Source of the DNA: Salinarimonadaceae bacterium
GTDB taxonomy: Bacteria; Pseudomonadota; Alphaproteobacteria; Rhizobiales; Beijerinckiaceae
Reading direction: 5' to 3'
Length of the DNA stretch: 64,000 nucleotides
Assembly: GCA_007693435.1 (NCBI GenBank)
Contig: REDO01000185.1
Span: 20,175 to 84,174, forward strand
Shown one piece after another: positions 32,857-43,142 of this stretch (the stretch's first letter is position 1; each line of letters begins with the position of its first letter). The position numbers and the translations under genes are program-made. The notes beneath the pieces were generated by a model that was not told where the DNA came from, ran no database searches, and worked only from the letters and a program-made list of their open reading frames with translations.

Positions 32857-33606
32857 TTACGCGTCGATCCGCCCGAAGCCCAGAAGCCGCTCCATCCGCC
32901 CCAGCACGTAGCGATAGCGCGACACGCGAGAGGGGTAGGGGCCGCGATTGCCCTCGATGGTGTGCAGAATGCCGTCGACGCAGCGCTCGACGAGGCCGAT
33001 ATGACCCTGCCATCCGCTCTGGGCTCCCCGCCACCAGACGACGATGTCGCCCGGGCGGGGATTCTGCGCCGCGCTCGCCGCATATGCCCAGCCCTTGGCT
33101 CGAAACTGGTTGCGGATGTCGCGCGCGCCGAGCGAATAGCGGAAGGGCATGTCGCGGCCAAGCCGCCTCGCGGCCTCCCGATGGCACCAGCTGACGAAGC
33201 CCGCGCACCATTCCGACCCTTCCGGCGCGCGGCCGTCGAGATAGACGCGGATATCGGGCCCGCGATTGTTTCCCCCCGCCTCGCCGGCGCCGCGCGCCGC
33301 TTCCTCGCGCGCGACCGCAAGCGCGGCCTCGCCGATCGGGCTCCCGGGCTCGCCTTCGGCCGCAACGGATTGCGGATCGCGCGCGCCGAGCGCCACGTCG
33401 ATCGCGAAACGCGTCAGCGGACCGACGACGCCATCGACGACCAGCGGCTCGCCGCGCGGATCGAGATTCTGGGTCTGGAAGGCGCGCACGGCGCGGTCGA
33501 GGCGCGTATCGAAAACCTCGGGGGCCGCCTCGATCAACCCCAGAGCGAGCAGGGCCTCGCCCAGTTCACCCACCGCCCGGCCCGTGGATCCCTTGCGCAA
33601 CAGCAT
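32857..33606 (-). CDS. Peptidoglycan-binding/CHAP-like amidase (TIGR02594-type)
   Basis: N-terminal GELGEALLALGLIEAAPEVFDTRLDRAVRAFQ; EWCAGFVSWCHREA Cys motif, GDIVVWWRGAQSGWQGHIGLVE. Confidence 0.85.
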   Translation of the reverse strand: MLLRKGSTGRAVGELGEALLALGLIEAAPEVFDTRLDRAVRAFQTQNLDPRGEPLVVDGVVGPLTRFAIDVALGARDPQSVAAEGEPGSPIGEAALAVAREEAARGAGEAGGNNRGPDIRVYLDGRAPEGSEWCAGFVSWCHREAARRLGRDMPFRYSLGARDIRNQFRAKGWAYAASAAQNPRPGDIVVWWRGAQSGWQGHIGLVERCVDGILHTIEGNRGPYPSRVSRYRYVLGRMERLLGFGRIDA

Positions 33607-33669
33607 ATTCCGACCTCCATCGTCATCAGGAGGAGAAAATATAGGAAATAAAACCTGTCAGACAAGAAT

Positions 33670-33960
33670 TCAGTCTGAATCTCTGCCGCCCTCCGGCCCC
33701 GCGCCGATCCGATAGACGCCCCGAAAGTCGTCGGGGTCGGCGGGTTTGCCCTTGCGCATGATGGTCACCTCGCCCGCTTTCGCGAGGCGCACGGCGGCTT
33801 GGCGCACGGGCTGCATCAGACGGCTCCAGAGCTTTTCGTCGGGGCCGGCCATGGCGCGCGCGACTTCGGAGGGGCAGATCGTCCTGGCCGGGCCTCGCGT
33901 CGCCACGAGTTCCCGCATGATGCGCGCGATTTCCGCTTCGTTGATCCTTGGCGCGTTCAT
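33670..33960 (-). CDS. DUF3253-like protein
   Basis: ARTICPSEVARAM...WSRLMQPVRQAAVRLAKAGEVTIMRKGKPADPDDFRGVYRI. Confidence 0.82.
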   Translation of the reverse strand: MNAPRINEAEIARIMRELVATRGPARTICPSEVARAMAGPDEKLWSRLMQPVRQAAVRLAKAGEVTIMRKGKPADPDDFRGVYRIGAGPEGGRDSD

Positions 33961-34715
33961 TCGTTCTCCTTGCCCAACGTTTCGGGCGCCTGCGCGTCGA
34001 GGGCGTCGAGGGCGTCGAGCGCGTCGGAGCCGAACTGGCGTCGCCACATCACGGCGAGCACGGCGGCGGTCGCCACGATCAGCACATAGGGGCTGATGAA
34101 CCAGCCGAGATAGCCCAGCGCGAAGAAGAAGGCGCGCTGTCCACGATTGAAATGCCGCCCCGCCACGATGCTCATGGCGGCGGCCCGCGCCGCGCCCTCG
34201 CGCGCCGCCTGGCTATTCCCGTCGACGTCGATCGCCCCGATCAGGATCGCGGCGTAGTTGAACAGCCGGTAGGACCAGGCGAACTTGAAAAAGGCGTAGA
34301 CGAAGATGATCCCCAGCCCGCCGACCTTGGCCTCGAAGGCCAGCCGTGTGGTGGCGACGCCGAAGGGCATATCGGCGAAGATCGAGAGCGCGGTGTCGGT
34401 GGCCTGCAGCAGCGTCAATACGCCGGCGATGGCGAAGAGGGAGGTCGAGGCGAAAAAGGCCGTGCCGTTCTGGAGGGAGGCGAGGATCGTCGAATCGACG
34501 ATGCGGTTCTCGCGGCGCATGAGCTGCGTCATCCAGGCGCGCCGGTAATGCGACATGCGCTCGTTGAGGCTGTTGCGTGAGGCCGAGAGTTTTTCGACCG
34601 CGATATGGTAGCCCGACCACGCGGCGACGAAGAACGCCACCGCGATGTAATCCGCCCATTCGAAACCCGGCGTCACGCGTCCCTCCGCCGTCCAGGGGCT
34701 CGCCCCTGTTGCCAA
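33957..34715 (-). CDS. DUF599-like membrane protein
   Basis: Four TM segments, RAWMTQLMRRENRIVDSTILASLQNGTAFFASTSLFAIAG. Confidence 0.87.
   Translation of the reverse strand: MATGASPWTAEGRVTPGFEWADYIAVAFFVAAWSGYHIAVEKLSASRNSLNERMSHYRRAWMTQLMRRENRIVDSTILASLQNGTAFFASTSLFAIAGVLTLLQATDTALSIFADMPFGVATTRLAFEAKVGGLGIIFVYAFFKFAWSYRLFNYAAILIGAIDVDGNSQAAREGAARAAAMSIVAGRHFNRGQRAFFFALGYLGWFISPYVLIVATAAVLAVMWRRQFGSDALDALDALDAQAPETLGKENE
33994..34027. repeat. 9-bp tandem repeat inside DUF599 gene 3' end
   Basis: GCGTCGAGG units; encodes DALDALDALDA. Confidence 0.7.
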
Positions 34716-34778
34716 CGGCGCGAGCCTTCGTCACCCTTTGCGCGAAAGCAAGCTAAACCGCTCGACCGAGGACAGAAC

Positions 34779-35195
34779 ATGCCCCAGACCATAACGCGCG
34801 GATACAAGGTGTTGCTCGATGAGGCGAACGCCGCGATCGAAACTCTCGACGTCGCCGCCGCCCGCGCCCTGCACGGATCGGAGGAGGTCGTGTTCGTCGA
34901 TCTGCGCGACCCGCGCGAACTGCGCCGCGAGGGCGTGGTTCCCGGCGCCTTCCACTGCCCGCGCGGGATGCTCGAATTCTGGATCGACCCCGAGAGCCCG
35001 TATCACAAGCCCGTTTTCGCGCAGGACAGGCGCTTCGTCTTCTTCTGCGCCGCAGGTTGGCGCTCCGCGCTCGCAGCGAAAACGGCGCAGGATATGGGCC
35101 TGTCGCCTGTGGCGCATATCGCCGGAGGGTTTTCGGCCTGGCGCGAGGCGGGCGCGCCGGTTGAGCAGGTGGAGGACAAGGAGAGGCCGGCGTAA
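34779..35195 (+). CDS. Rhodanese-like domain protein
   Basis: VFVDLRDPRELRREGVVPGAFHCPRGMLEFW, FVFFCAAGWRSALAAKTAQDMG (active-site Cys). Confidence 0.92.
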   Translation: MPQTITRGYKVLLDEANAAIETLDVAAARALHGSEEVVFVDLRDPRELRREGVVPGAFHCPRGMLEFWIDPESPYHKPVFAQDRRFVFFCAAGWRSALAAKTAQDMGLSPVAHIAGGFSAWREAGAPVEQVEDKERPA

Positions 35196-35248
35196 GCGCG
35201 CCGGAACCATCGCCGCGATCGCCTCGCCCGAAAGTCCGCCCCGACGAA

Positions 35249-36472
35249 TCAGCCGCGCAACGCCTGCGCCACCGCTTCCGCATAGACCTGCGCGCCCAAA
35301 ACGATGTCCTCTTCCGCCGTGTCCTCGGTCCAGTGGTGGCTGATCCCGCCGATGGAGGGCGCGAAGAGCATGGCGGCGGGCATGATGCGGGCGAGGTACT
35401 GCGCATCGTGCCCCGCGCCGCTCGGCATGCGCAGGCTCTTGCCCGGCGCGTGGATTTCCGCGGCCTGCTCGATCGCAGCCTGAAGGCCCTCGTCCATCAG
35501 GGCCGGTCGGCTCTGGGCCATCACCTCGACGCTCGCGCGGCAGGGGCCCTGCATGTCGATCTCGGCGACGATGGCGCGCAGCTCCGCATCGAGTCGCTCC
35601 AGCGTCGCTTCGTCGGCGTCGCGGAACTGGAAGAGCGCTTCCGCGCGACCGGGAATGACGCTCGCCGCGCCGGGCTCCAGCGCGATGCGGCCGGCCGTCC
35701 AGACGGTGCGTTCGCCGCAGATCAGGGGGAAACGCTCGTCGATCCGCGCCAGCGCGCGCACGGCGGACAGGCCGGCGTCGCGGCGACGTTTCATGCTGGT
35801 TGTGCCCGCATGGTTCTGCTCGCCCTCGAAGACGAGCCGGTACTGCCAGATGGCGACGATCGCCGTCACCACGCCGATCTTCGCGCCGGAGCCGATCAGC
35901 GTGTCGCCTTGCTCGATATGCGCCTCGATAAAGCCCTTGTAACGCCCCTTCTCGCAGACGATGCGCGGCTCGCCGGCGAGACCCACATCGGCAAGGGCCG
36001 AGCGCAGGGAGCGCCCGTCATAGCGGTTGGCGGCGGTGTCGATCTCCGCCTCTTCCAGAACGCCGATGAAGGATTTCGAGCCGAGGAAGGAGCCGAAATG
36101 GCCCTCCTCGTCGGCGAGGGCCACGACGTCCACGGCGCAATCGGCGAAGGCCGGATCCTCGGCGATGGCGCGCGCGGCTTCGAGCCCGTAGATCACGCCG
36201 AGCGCGCCGTCGAGCCAGCCCGCATGGTTCTGGCTCTCCAGATGCGAACCCGTGAGCATCTTCGGCCCCGCAGCCTCGCGACGGCCGTAAACGGTGCCGA
36301 TCCCGTCGATGCGGGCGGAGAGGCCCGCCTCCTCCATGCGGCGCAAGAGCCAGCGCCGGGCCTCCATGTCGTGGGCCGAGAAGGTCGGGCGGTGGACGCC
36401 GGTCTTGTATGCGCCGATCGAGCGCAGATGGTTGAGGTCGCCCATCAGGCGCGCGGGGTCGATCGTCGGCAT
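35249..36472 (-). CDS. Zn-dependent hydrolase/amidase (M20 family; carbamoylase/allantoate amidohydrolase-like)
   Basis: TGSHLESQNHAGWLDGALGVIYGLE, EGHFGSFLGSKSF, MPSGAGHDAQYLARIMP. Confidence 0.88.
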   Translation of the reverse strand: MPTIDPARLMGDLNHLRSIGAYKTGVHRPTFSAHDMEARRWLLRRMEEAGLSARIDGIGTVYGRREAAGPKMLTGSHLESQNHAGWLDGALGVIYGLEAARAIAEDPAFADCAVDVVALADEEGHFGSFLGSKSFIGVLEEAEIDTAANRYDGRSLRSALADVGLAGEPRIVCEKGRYKGFIEAHIEQGDTLIGSGAKIGVVTAIVAIWQYRLVFEGEQNHAGTTSMKRRRDAGLSAVRALARIDERFPLICGERTVWTAGRIALEPGAASVIPGRAEALFQFRDADEATLERLDAELRAIVAEIDMQGPCRASVEVMAQSRPALMDEGLQAAIEQAAEIHAPGKSLRMPSGAGHDAQYLARIMPAAMLFAPSIGGISHHWTEDTAEEDIVLGAQVYAEAVAQALRG

Positions 36473-36605
36473 GGCGGCGTTTTCCTTATTCCGGCGTCAG
36501 TCGATCTTGCGCTCGTCCGCGATCACCTTGCCGTCATTGGGCAGCGAGCCGGGCGCGCGCGCAAGCCGGAAAGAAGGCGAAGCCCGAGCGGACGGCGCGC
36601 GCGGA

Positions 36606-37298
36606 TCAGAACCGCAACACGCGCATGAGCCGCGCCACGTCGAGCAGCGAGACGAGCGCCGAGGCGACGTAGGTCATCGCGGCTGCGCGCAGGACCTTGC
36701 GGGCGGCGGGCAGGTCCTTTTCGCCGAGATAGCCGCCCTTCTCCAATATGGGCAGCGCCCGCCCGAAGCTCGCATCGAGCTCCACGGGTAGCGTGAGCAG
36801 ATGCACGAAGACGCGCGAGGCCAGCAGCGCCACGACGACGCCGATCTGCAACACGACGAGCACCGGCGATTTCACGGCGATCGCGACGACGGGCGCAGTC
36901 GCGAGGATGATCGCCGCGGCGATTTCGATACCCCGGATCGAGGAGGCCAGCTTGATGCGCGTGGTGAGCAGCTTGTCGCCGTCGGCGTGCTGCATGGCGT
37001 GGCTCGTCTCGTGGGCGGCGACCGCGACGGCGGTGATGGAGCGTCCGTCGTGATTGTCGGGGGAGAGGCGCACGACCTTCTCGATCGGGTCGTAATGATC
37101 GGCGCCGGGCGGCGCGATCTCGATGCGCACGTCCGGCAGCTTGGCGAGGTCGAGGAGATGGCGCGCCAGCTCGCCTCCGGTGCCCGGAATATCCTTGCGC
37201 TCTGCGGCGTGCCGGCGCATGGCCGCGCGCACCCACCATTGCGGCAGGAAGACAAGCGCGAGGAACAGGGCGCCAAGGACGGCGATGATGATCGGCAT
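36606..37298 (-). CDS. Zinc metallopeptidase (YugP-like)
   Basis: AVAVAAHETSHAMQHADGDK (HExxH-like), membrane segments. Confidence 0.85.
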   Translation of the reverse strand: MPIIIAVLGALFLALVFLPQWWVRAAMRRHAAERKDIPGTGGELARHLLDLAKLPDVRIEIAPPGADHYDPIEKVVRLSPDNHDGRSITAVAVAAHETSHAMQHADGDKLLTTRIKLASSIRGIEIAAAIILATAPVVAIAVKSPVLVVLQIGVVVALLASRVFVHLLTLPVELDASFGRALPILEKGGYLGEKDLPAARKVLRAAAMTYVASALVSLLDVARLMRVLRF

Positions 37299-37360
37299 GA
37301 TCCGTCAGATAAGCGTTTCCCCGCGCTTTTGCAGGGGCGTGAGGGCGCAAGCGTGACGGA

Positions 37361-38497
37361 TCATCGCCCGGTGAGGTCGCGCGCGACGATGAGACGCATG
37401 ATTTCGTTCGTGCCCTCGAGAATCTGGTGGACGCGCAGATCGCGCACGATCTTCTCGATGCCGTATTCGGAGAGATAGCCGTAGCCGCCATGCAGCTGCA
37501 GCGCCTTGTTGGCGACGTCGAAGCCGGTGTCGGTGGCGAAGCGCTTGGCCATGGCGCAGAGCTTCGTCGCGTCGGGGCGCTTGGCGTCGAGCGCGGCGGC
37601 GGCGCGCCAGAGGAGCGTGCGCGCGGCCTCGAGTTCGGTCGCCATGTCGGCGAGGGTGAATTGCAGCGCCTGGAACTGCGTGAGCGCCTTCCCGAAAGCC
37701 TTGCGCTCGCCCATATAGGTCGTCGCCTTCTCAAGCGCGGCCTGCGCGCCGCCGAGCGAGCAGGCGCCGATATTGAGCCGCCCGCCGTCCAGCCCCGCCA
37801 TGGCGACGCGAAAGCCGATCCCCTCGTCGCCGAGGCGGTTGGCGAGCGGCACGCGCACATCCTCCATGATGACCTGCCGGGTCGGCTGCGCGTTCCAGCC
37901 CATCTTGCGCTCGTCAGCGCCGAAGGAGAGGCCGGGCGCGTCCTTCTCGATCACCAGCGTCGATATCCCGCCCGCGCCTTCGGCGCCGGTGCGCGCCATC
38001 ACGACGTAGACGTCGGCTACGCCCGCCCCGGAGATGAACTGCTTCACCCCGTTGACCACGTAGTCGTCGCCGTCGCGCACGGCCTTCGTCTTGAGGGCGG
38101 CGGCGTCGGAGCCGGCGCCGGGCTCGGTCAGGCAGTAGGAGGCGAGAAGCTCCATCGAGCACAGACCGGGCAGCCAGCGGGCGCGCTGCTCCTCGTCGCC
38201 ATAGGTGTCGATCATCCAGGCGCACATGTTGTGGATGGAGATATAAGCCGAGATCGTCGGGCAGCCGGTCGCCAGCGCCTCGAAGATCAGCGCCGCGTCG
38301 AACCGCGAGAGGCCCGAGCCGCCGACATCCTCGCGGATATAGACGCCGCCCATGCCGAGCGCCGCGGCCTCGCGCATCACGTCGACGGGGAAATGCTTCT
38401 CCTCGTCCCAGCGCAAAGCCTCGGGCGCGAGTTTCTCGGCGGCGAAGTCGCGGGCCATGTCGCGGATGGCGGTCTGGTCCTCGTTAAGCTCGAACAT
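37361..38497 (-). CDS. Acyl-CoA dehydrogenase (isobutyryl-CoA dehydrogenase-like)
   Basis: [73 protein letters not shown]. Confidence 0.9.
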   Translation of the reverse strand: MFELNEDQTAIRDMARDFAAEKLAPEALRWDEEKHFPVDVMREAAALGMGGVYIREDVGGSGLSRFDAALIFEALATGCPTISAYISIHNMCAWMIDTYGDEEQRARWLPGLCSMELLASYCLTEPGAGSDAAALKTKAVRDGDDYVVNGVKQFISGAGVADVYVVMARTGAEGAGGISTLVIEKDAPGLSFGADERKMGWNAQPTRQVIMEDVRVPLANRLGDEGIGFRVAMAGLDGGRLNIGACSLGGAQAALEKATTYMGERKAFGKALTQFQALQFTLADMATELEAARTLLWRAAAALDAKRPDATKLCAMAKRFATDTGFDVANKALQLHGGYGYLSEYGIEKIVRDLRVHQILEGTNEIMRLIVARDLTGR

Positions 38498-38589
38498 GGT
38501 TCCTCTCGACGATCATCGGTCGCTCGTTCAGGTTGTGGCTGCGTATTCTGGACGGCGCGCGCGCAAAAGCAACCGCGAGGCGCCGCAAG

Positions 38590-39486
38590 TCACGCCTTCC
38601 GTGAGGCCGCGACGGCGACCCCGAGCGCCGCGAGCGCCATGCCGCCGATCTGCACGATGGTCAGCGTTTCGCCAAACAGCGCATAGGCCATCAGCGCCGA
38701 AACCGGCGGAACGAGATAGAGCAACGCCGCAACACCCGCCACCGCGCCCCGGCGGATCAGGGCGAGCAGCAGGAAGATGCCGCCGATCGAGATGCCGAAG
38801 ACGGACCAGGCAAGGCCGATGACCACGGGCGTGTTGAACTCGATCCGTCCGGTTTCAAGCAACATGGCCGCCGGCGCGGTGATCAGCGCGGCGCCGATGA
38901 AATGCACGACAGTGTTCGAGCGCGGGTCCTGAGTCCCGCCGGTGCGCTTCTGCCAGATCGTGCCCAACGTGATCGCGAGCATGGCGGCGAGGCAGATCGC
39001 GACTTGCATCGGCGGCGCGCCGGCGCCCTCGCCGATGCCCGGCGTTATCACGAGCGCCGCTCCGGCGAAGCCCGTCGCCACGCCCAGCCAGCGCCGCGCC
39101 GAGACGCGCTCGCCCAGAAGCCAGCCGACGAGCAGCGCGGTGGCGAGCGGCTGGAGCCCGATGATCAGCGCCGAAATCCCCGCCGACAAGCCGTTGCGCA
39201 CCGCCCAGAACACGCCGCCGAGATATAATCCGTGAAGCAGCATTCCGGCGATCAGCCCGTCGCGCCAGTCGCGCGCCGTCTTCGGCCATGCGGCGCCGGC
39301 ATGCAGAGCGATCGCGCCGAGAATGGCGATGGCGAGCACGTAGCGCAGCATCAGGAAGCTGAGCGGTTCGGCGTAGGGCGCCACGAGCCGCGCGGTGACG
39401 AAGCCCGTCGACCAGATCAGGACGAACAGCGCGGGGGCGATTCTCGCGATAGCGTTCCTGCTGGCTTCGGCGTCCTGGTTCGGCAT
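38590..39486 (-). CDS. EamA/DMT-family transporter
   Basis: FVLIWSTGFVTARLVAPYAEPLSFLMLRY, ten TM helices; real start MPNQDAEAS at 39486. Confidence 0.88.
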   Translation of the reverse strand: MPNQDAEASRNAIARIAPALFVLIWSTGFVTARLVAPYAEPLSFLMLRYVLAIAILGAIALHAGAAWPKTARDWRDGLIAGMLLHGLYLGGVFWAVRNGLSAGISALIIGLQPLATALLVGWLLGERVSARRWLGVATGFAGAALVITPGIGEGAGAPPMQVAICLAAMLAITLGTIWQKRTGGTQDPRSNTVVHFIGAALITAPAAMLLETGRIEFNTPVVIGLAWSVFGISIGGIFLLLALIRRGAVAGVAALLYLVPPVSALMAYALFGETLTIVQIGGMALAALGVAVAASRKA

Positions 39487-39606
39487 AAGGGTTGGCGCCT
39501 TGTGACGGGAGCGGCCGATTGGCGGCTGCGGCCGGGGATCGCGCGATTTAGCGCCTTGCGTCGCGCGGCGCCATGGCCCATTTGGCGTAAGGGGAGTAGC
39601 GCCGCC

Positions 39607-40497
39607 TTGCAAGCCATCGGTCGAGTCTTCGCAGTCCTGTATCTGGCGTACAACCGCATGATCCTGCATGACGGCTGGGCGATCGCGAGCCATATCGCCT
39701 TGTCGGCGCTCTTCTCCTTCTTCCCCTTCCTGATCCTGCTGACCGCGCTCGCGAGCTTCTTCGGGGCGGGCGCGCTCGCGGACGATGCCGCCGGGCTCAT
39801 CCTCGACGTGCTCCCGCAGGAGGTCGGCATGCCGATCGCCGCCGAGGTGCGCACCGTGCTCACTGAATGGCGCGGCGATCTGCTCACCATCGGCGCGGCG
39901 CTGGCCCTCTACTTCTCCTCGAACGGCATCGAGGCGTTGCGGGTCGGTCTCAACCGCGCCTACGGCGTGCGCGAGAACCGCAGCTGGTATCTGACGCGCA
40001 TCGAATCGATCTTCTACGTCGTCATCGGCGCGGGCGTGATGCTCGTCTTCGCCTTCGGAGTCGTTCTGGGGCCGCTGATCTGGGGGACGCTCGTGAGCTA
40101 CTTTCCGCCGCTCGCCGAGTTCACGCGGGTGGTCGATGTCCTGCGACTGGGCGGTACGGCGTTCATCATCGTCGTGGCGCTGATCGTCACGCACAAGTAC
40201 CTCGCGGCCGGCGAACGCAGCTTCCTCTCGATCCTGCCGGGCGTCTTCGTGACTCTGTTTCTCTGGCTGCTCGGCGGGTTCGTCTTCGGCGCGTATCTCG
40301 CGCATTTTCCCCAAGCCTATGCGACGACCTATGGCGGCCTCGCCACGGCGATGATCGCGCTGATCTTCCTCTACACGCTCGCCGCGATCTACATCTACGG
40401 CGGCGAGATCAACGGCGCGATCGCGGCGATGCGGCGCGCGGCGGCGAAGCGTCTGCGCTCGAAGGCGACGCGCTATGAGGGCGGCTGGCACTGGTGA
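39607..40497 (+). CDS. YihY/virulence factor BrkB family membrane protein
   Basis: HIALSALFSFFPFLILLTALASFFG, RSWYLTRIESIFYVVIGAGVML; start codon uncertain (TTG 39607 proposed). Confidence 0.87.
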   Translation: MQAIGRVFAVLYLAYNRMILHDGWAIASHIALSALFSFFPFLILLTALASFFGAGALADDAAGLILDVLPQEVGMPIAAEVRTVLTEWRGDLLTIGAALALYFSSNGIEALRVGLNRAYGVRENRSWYLTRIESIFYVVIGAGVMLVFAFGVVLGPLIWGTLVSYFPPLAEFTRVVDVLRLGGTAFIIVVALIVTHKYLAAGERSFLSILPGVFVTLFLWLLGGFVFGAYLAHFPQAYATTYGGLATAMIALIFLYTLAAIYIYGGEINGAIAAMRRAAAKRLRSKATRYEGGWHW

Positions 40498-40637
40498 AAC
40501 GGCGCCCGGCACCGCGTTCGAGCAGGCTTCACCCCTTGCAGGCGACCAACGCGCTCGACGAGGCTGTGGATATCGGACAGGCGCACGAATTGGACAGCCG
40601 TCGTCGTCATCCGTAAATTCCCCTTGAGGGAGCTGTC

Positions 40638-41789
40638 ATGACGTCTTCGGAGACCAGACCAACGCGACGCGCCGTCTTGAGCGGAGCGCTGTCGTCTCTA
40701 TCGGCGATCTGCGTCGCCGGCGCGCCGATCATATCGAGCGGGCGCGCGCTCGCCGGCGCAAGCCAGCCCGTATGGAGCGCGTCGTCTTCGCATGTGATCG
40801 ATCCGAGGGACGGCATCTTGACCGCCCCCGGAATCGTGACCTTTCAACGCGGCGCCTTTCAAATGCAGGGGATCGCGCGTGGCGAATTCCAGCGCCGCGC
40901 CGCCTTTCTCGACGCCGTTTTCTCGCCTGACGGAACCCGCTTCGTGGCTTCCACAGGGATAGGCATCGCAAGAAAATGGCGTCTGCCTGGTCGAGACGCA
41001 GAGCGTTTCAGGGCTGAGGAAACAGATACATTCGGCTCCAGCGATGAGTCTGTCGGCGCGATCAATGCGATCAAATGGTCGAATGACGGCCGCCTGATCA
41101 TGTATGCCGAGGGATGGAATCTCGTCAGGTTCTTCGCCGCTGATGATCTTCATTACTTTGGAAGCGTATTCTATAGGGGTGTCGTGGGTTGTGATTTTTC
41201 AGATGATTCCCAGAATTACATGCTTTTTTCAAATCACAGCATTGATATTTTCGATCTGAACGACAGGAAAACTCATTCATTTCCAACTGCTCCAATTCGC
41301 AGCCCCGTCGTGAAGGCGGTGTTGGTTGGTGGCGTCTCGAAGGTCGCGACGCTTCACGACAACGGCGTAGTGGCGATCTGGGATGCGTCGTCCGGGTCGA
41401 TCCTGCAGCATTTCCGTGTGCGGGTGCAAAGAGGCGGCCAAGGTATTTCTGGCGCCATCGATGTGACGCGACAAGGAAAAGCTTTAGTCGCATCCATGGG
41501 ATCGGCCACCGCTGTGCTTTGGGATATTGAAAAAGAAGAAAAAATAATGGTTCTTGAAGGTCATGAGGATATAATTACGATGGCGAATTTTTCGCGTGAC
41601 GGACGTTTTATCGTAACGTCGTCGTTCGATAATTCGGCGAAGATTTGGGAAACCGACAGCGGGAATTTGGTGAGGAATCTGCCCGGCCATCGGGAATCGG
41701 TGCTTTCGGCCCGATTTTCTCACGATGGATGGCGAATCCTGACGACATCAAGGGATCGAACGGCGCGATTGTGGACGGCTTCCGGGTAG
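40638..41789 (+). CDS. WD40 repeat protein with Tat-like signal peptide
   Basis: TRRAVLSGALSSLSAICVAGAP signal; GHEDIITMANFSRDGRFIVTSSFDNSAKIWETDSG repeats. Confidence 0.82.
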   Translation: MTSSETRPTRRAVLSGALSSLSAICVAGAPIISSGRALAGASQPVWSASSSHVIDPRDGILTAPGIVTFQRGAFQMQGIARGEFQRRAAFLDAVFSPDGTRFVASTGIGIARKWRLPGRDAERFRAEETDTFGSSDESVGAINAIKWSNDGRLIMYAEGWNLVRFFAADDLHYFGSVFYRGVVGCDFSDDSQNYMLFSNHSIDIFDLNDRKTHSFPTAPIRSPVVKAVLVGGVSKVATLHDNGVVAIWDASSGSILQHFRVRVQRGGQGISGAIDVTRQGKALVASMGSATAVLWDIEKEEKIMVLEGHEDIITMANFSRDGRFIVTSSFDNSAKIWETDSGNLVRNLPGHRESVLSARFSHDGWRILTTSRDRTARLWTASG

Positions 41790-42001
41790 AGAGATCGGTT
41801 TCTCGTTTGATTTGACATGGAGATTTCCAGACCCGGCGCGAACGCCGCGCTTCGAGGGGCCAGACGCCGATCCGCGATCGCGTCCGCCACAGCCCTGAAC
41901 GCGGCCGAAAATTTCGATAGCGATTTCGAGTGAGTGGTTCGCCGCCGTATCGGCTTCGGCGGAAGGGCGGGCGCACGCCCCGCGCGTTCTTCAGCGTGCG
42001 G

Positions 42002-42652
42002 TCAGAGCGAGACGCCGTCGATCTCGCGCCGCAGTTTGTCGACGACCGGCCCGAGGCGCGGGAGCTGGGGATTGATCGCGAGCGCCCTTTCGTAGCTCGC
42101 GAGCGCTCCGAACTTGTCGCCCGATTCCTGCAGGAGATGGCCGAGCCCGGTCCATGCCCCGAAATGGCGCGGCTCCAGCGTGACCGCGCGGTGGATATCG
42201 GCGATGGCGGCGATGGGATCGCCGAGGCGCTGGAAGGCTGCGGCGCGCCTGTTCCAGGCCTCCGCCCAGTCCGGCTGGAGGGTCACCACGCGATCGAGGA
42301 GCTCCACTGCAAGCGCGGCGTCGCGTTCGCGCATGGCCTGCTGCGCGCGCGTCATGAGGAGATCGGCCGTGTCGGAGCCCGAGCGCATCCAGCGACGGTT
42401 GATCAGCAGCGAAACGCCCCGCGCCTCGCGCTCGTCGCTCGCCGCGGCGAGGCGTTCGAACAATTCGTCGAGCGCCGCGTCGGTGCGGGCGGGGCGTGGG
42501 GAGGAAGGTGTCGCCTCTTCGATCGCCGGCGCGTCATGCTGCGGCGCCTCGGCTCGCGCGCCGTGCCCCGCCATCGCCGCGACGGCGGCGAAGATTGCGA
42601 GGAAAGCGATTCGTGCCGGCACAAAAAAGCGCATGCCGGATGATGTGGTCAC
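42002..42652 (-). CDS. Tetratricopeptide repeat protein, secreted
   Basis: Signal peptide; AEAWNRRAAAFQRLGDPIAAIADIHRAVTLEPRHFGAWTGLGHLL. Confidence 0.85.
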   Translation of the reverse strand: MTTSSGMRFFVPARIAFLAIFAAVAAMAGHGARAEAPQHDAPAIEEATPSSPRPARTDAALDELFERLAAASDEREARGVSLLINRRWMRSGSDTADLLMTRAQQAMRERDAALAVELLDRVVTLQPDWAEAWNRRAAAFQRLGDPIAAIADIHRAVTLEPRHFGAWTGLGHLLQESGDKFGALASYERALAINPQLPRLGPVVDKLRREIDGVSL

Positions 42653-42708
42653 CCGGCATGCGTCGTCAATTCACAGGTAGGTGCGTCGAAACGTCTTCGA
42701 CGCGGTGA

Positions 42709-42834
42709 TCAGCCCTGACGCGCCTTGTAGCGCTTCTGGGTTTTGTTGATCACGTATACGCGGCCCTTGCGACGAACCACCTGGCAGTCGCGATGGCGCC
42801 CGCGCAGGCTCTTGAGCGAGTTGCGGATCTTCAT
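42709..42834 (-). CDS. rpmJ: Ribosomal protein L36, zinc-independent (C-) type
   Basis: [41 protein letters not shown]; lacks the zinc ribbon cysteines. Confidence 0.97.
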   Translation of the reverse strand: MKIRNSLKSLRGRHRDCQVVRRKGRVYVINKTQKRYKARQG

Positions 42835-43142
42835 CGGTCCAGTTCTCCATTGGCGCGGTCGTCGTGGACCGGCGATCTTGAAAGAATACAAATTCCGGGG
42901 TGATGCGGAAGGCGCGTGAGCGACCTCGTATCGTCGGGAGCGCGGGATACCTGAAAAGCAGTGCCCGGTCAACACCGTCGCGACCGCGCCGGACGACGGT
43001 TCGCCCGAGACCGGCTTGCGCTCCGATGAGAACAAATATAGAACAATACCTGCTTCATTGGCTGGGGACACGGTCGTCCCGGGGGTTGTCGCGCCGGCGG
43101 CGAGGCCTCACAAAGACGCGGACGGATCGAAGGGAGGCTCGG

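Noticed and set aside
33994-34027. Possible regulatory repeat array
   Set aside because: Lies inside a coding sequence and encodes an in-frame ALD repeat
38590-40512. 640-aa ORF as one protein
   Set aside because: Only the 3' part from 39486 is the EamA transporter; the upstream extension is antisense to the YihY gene
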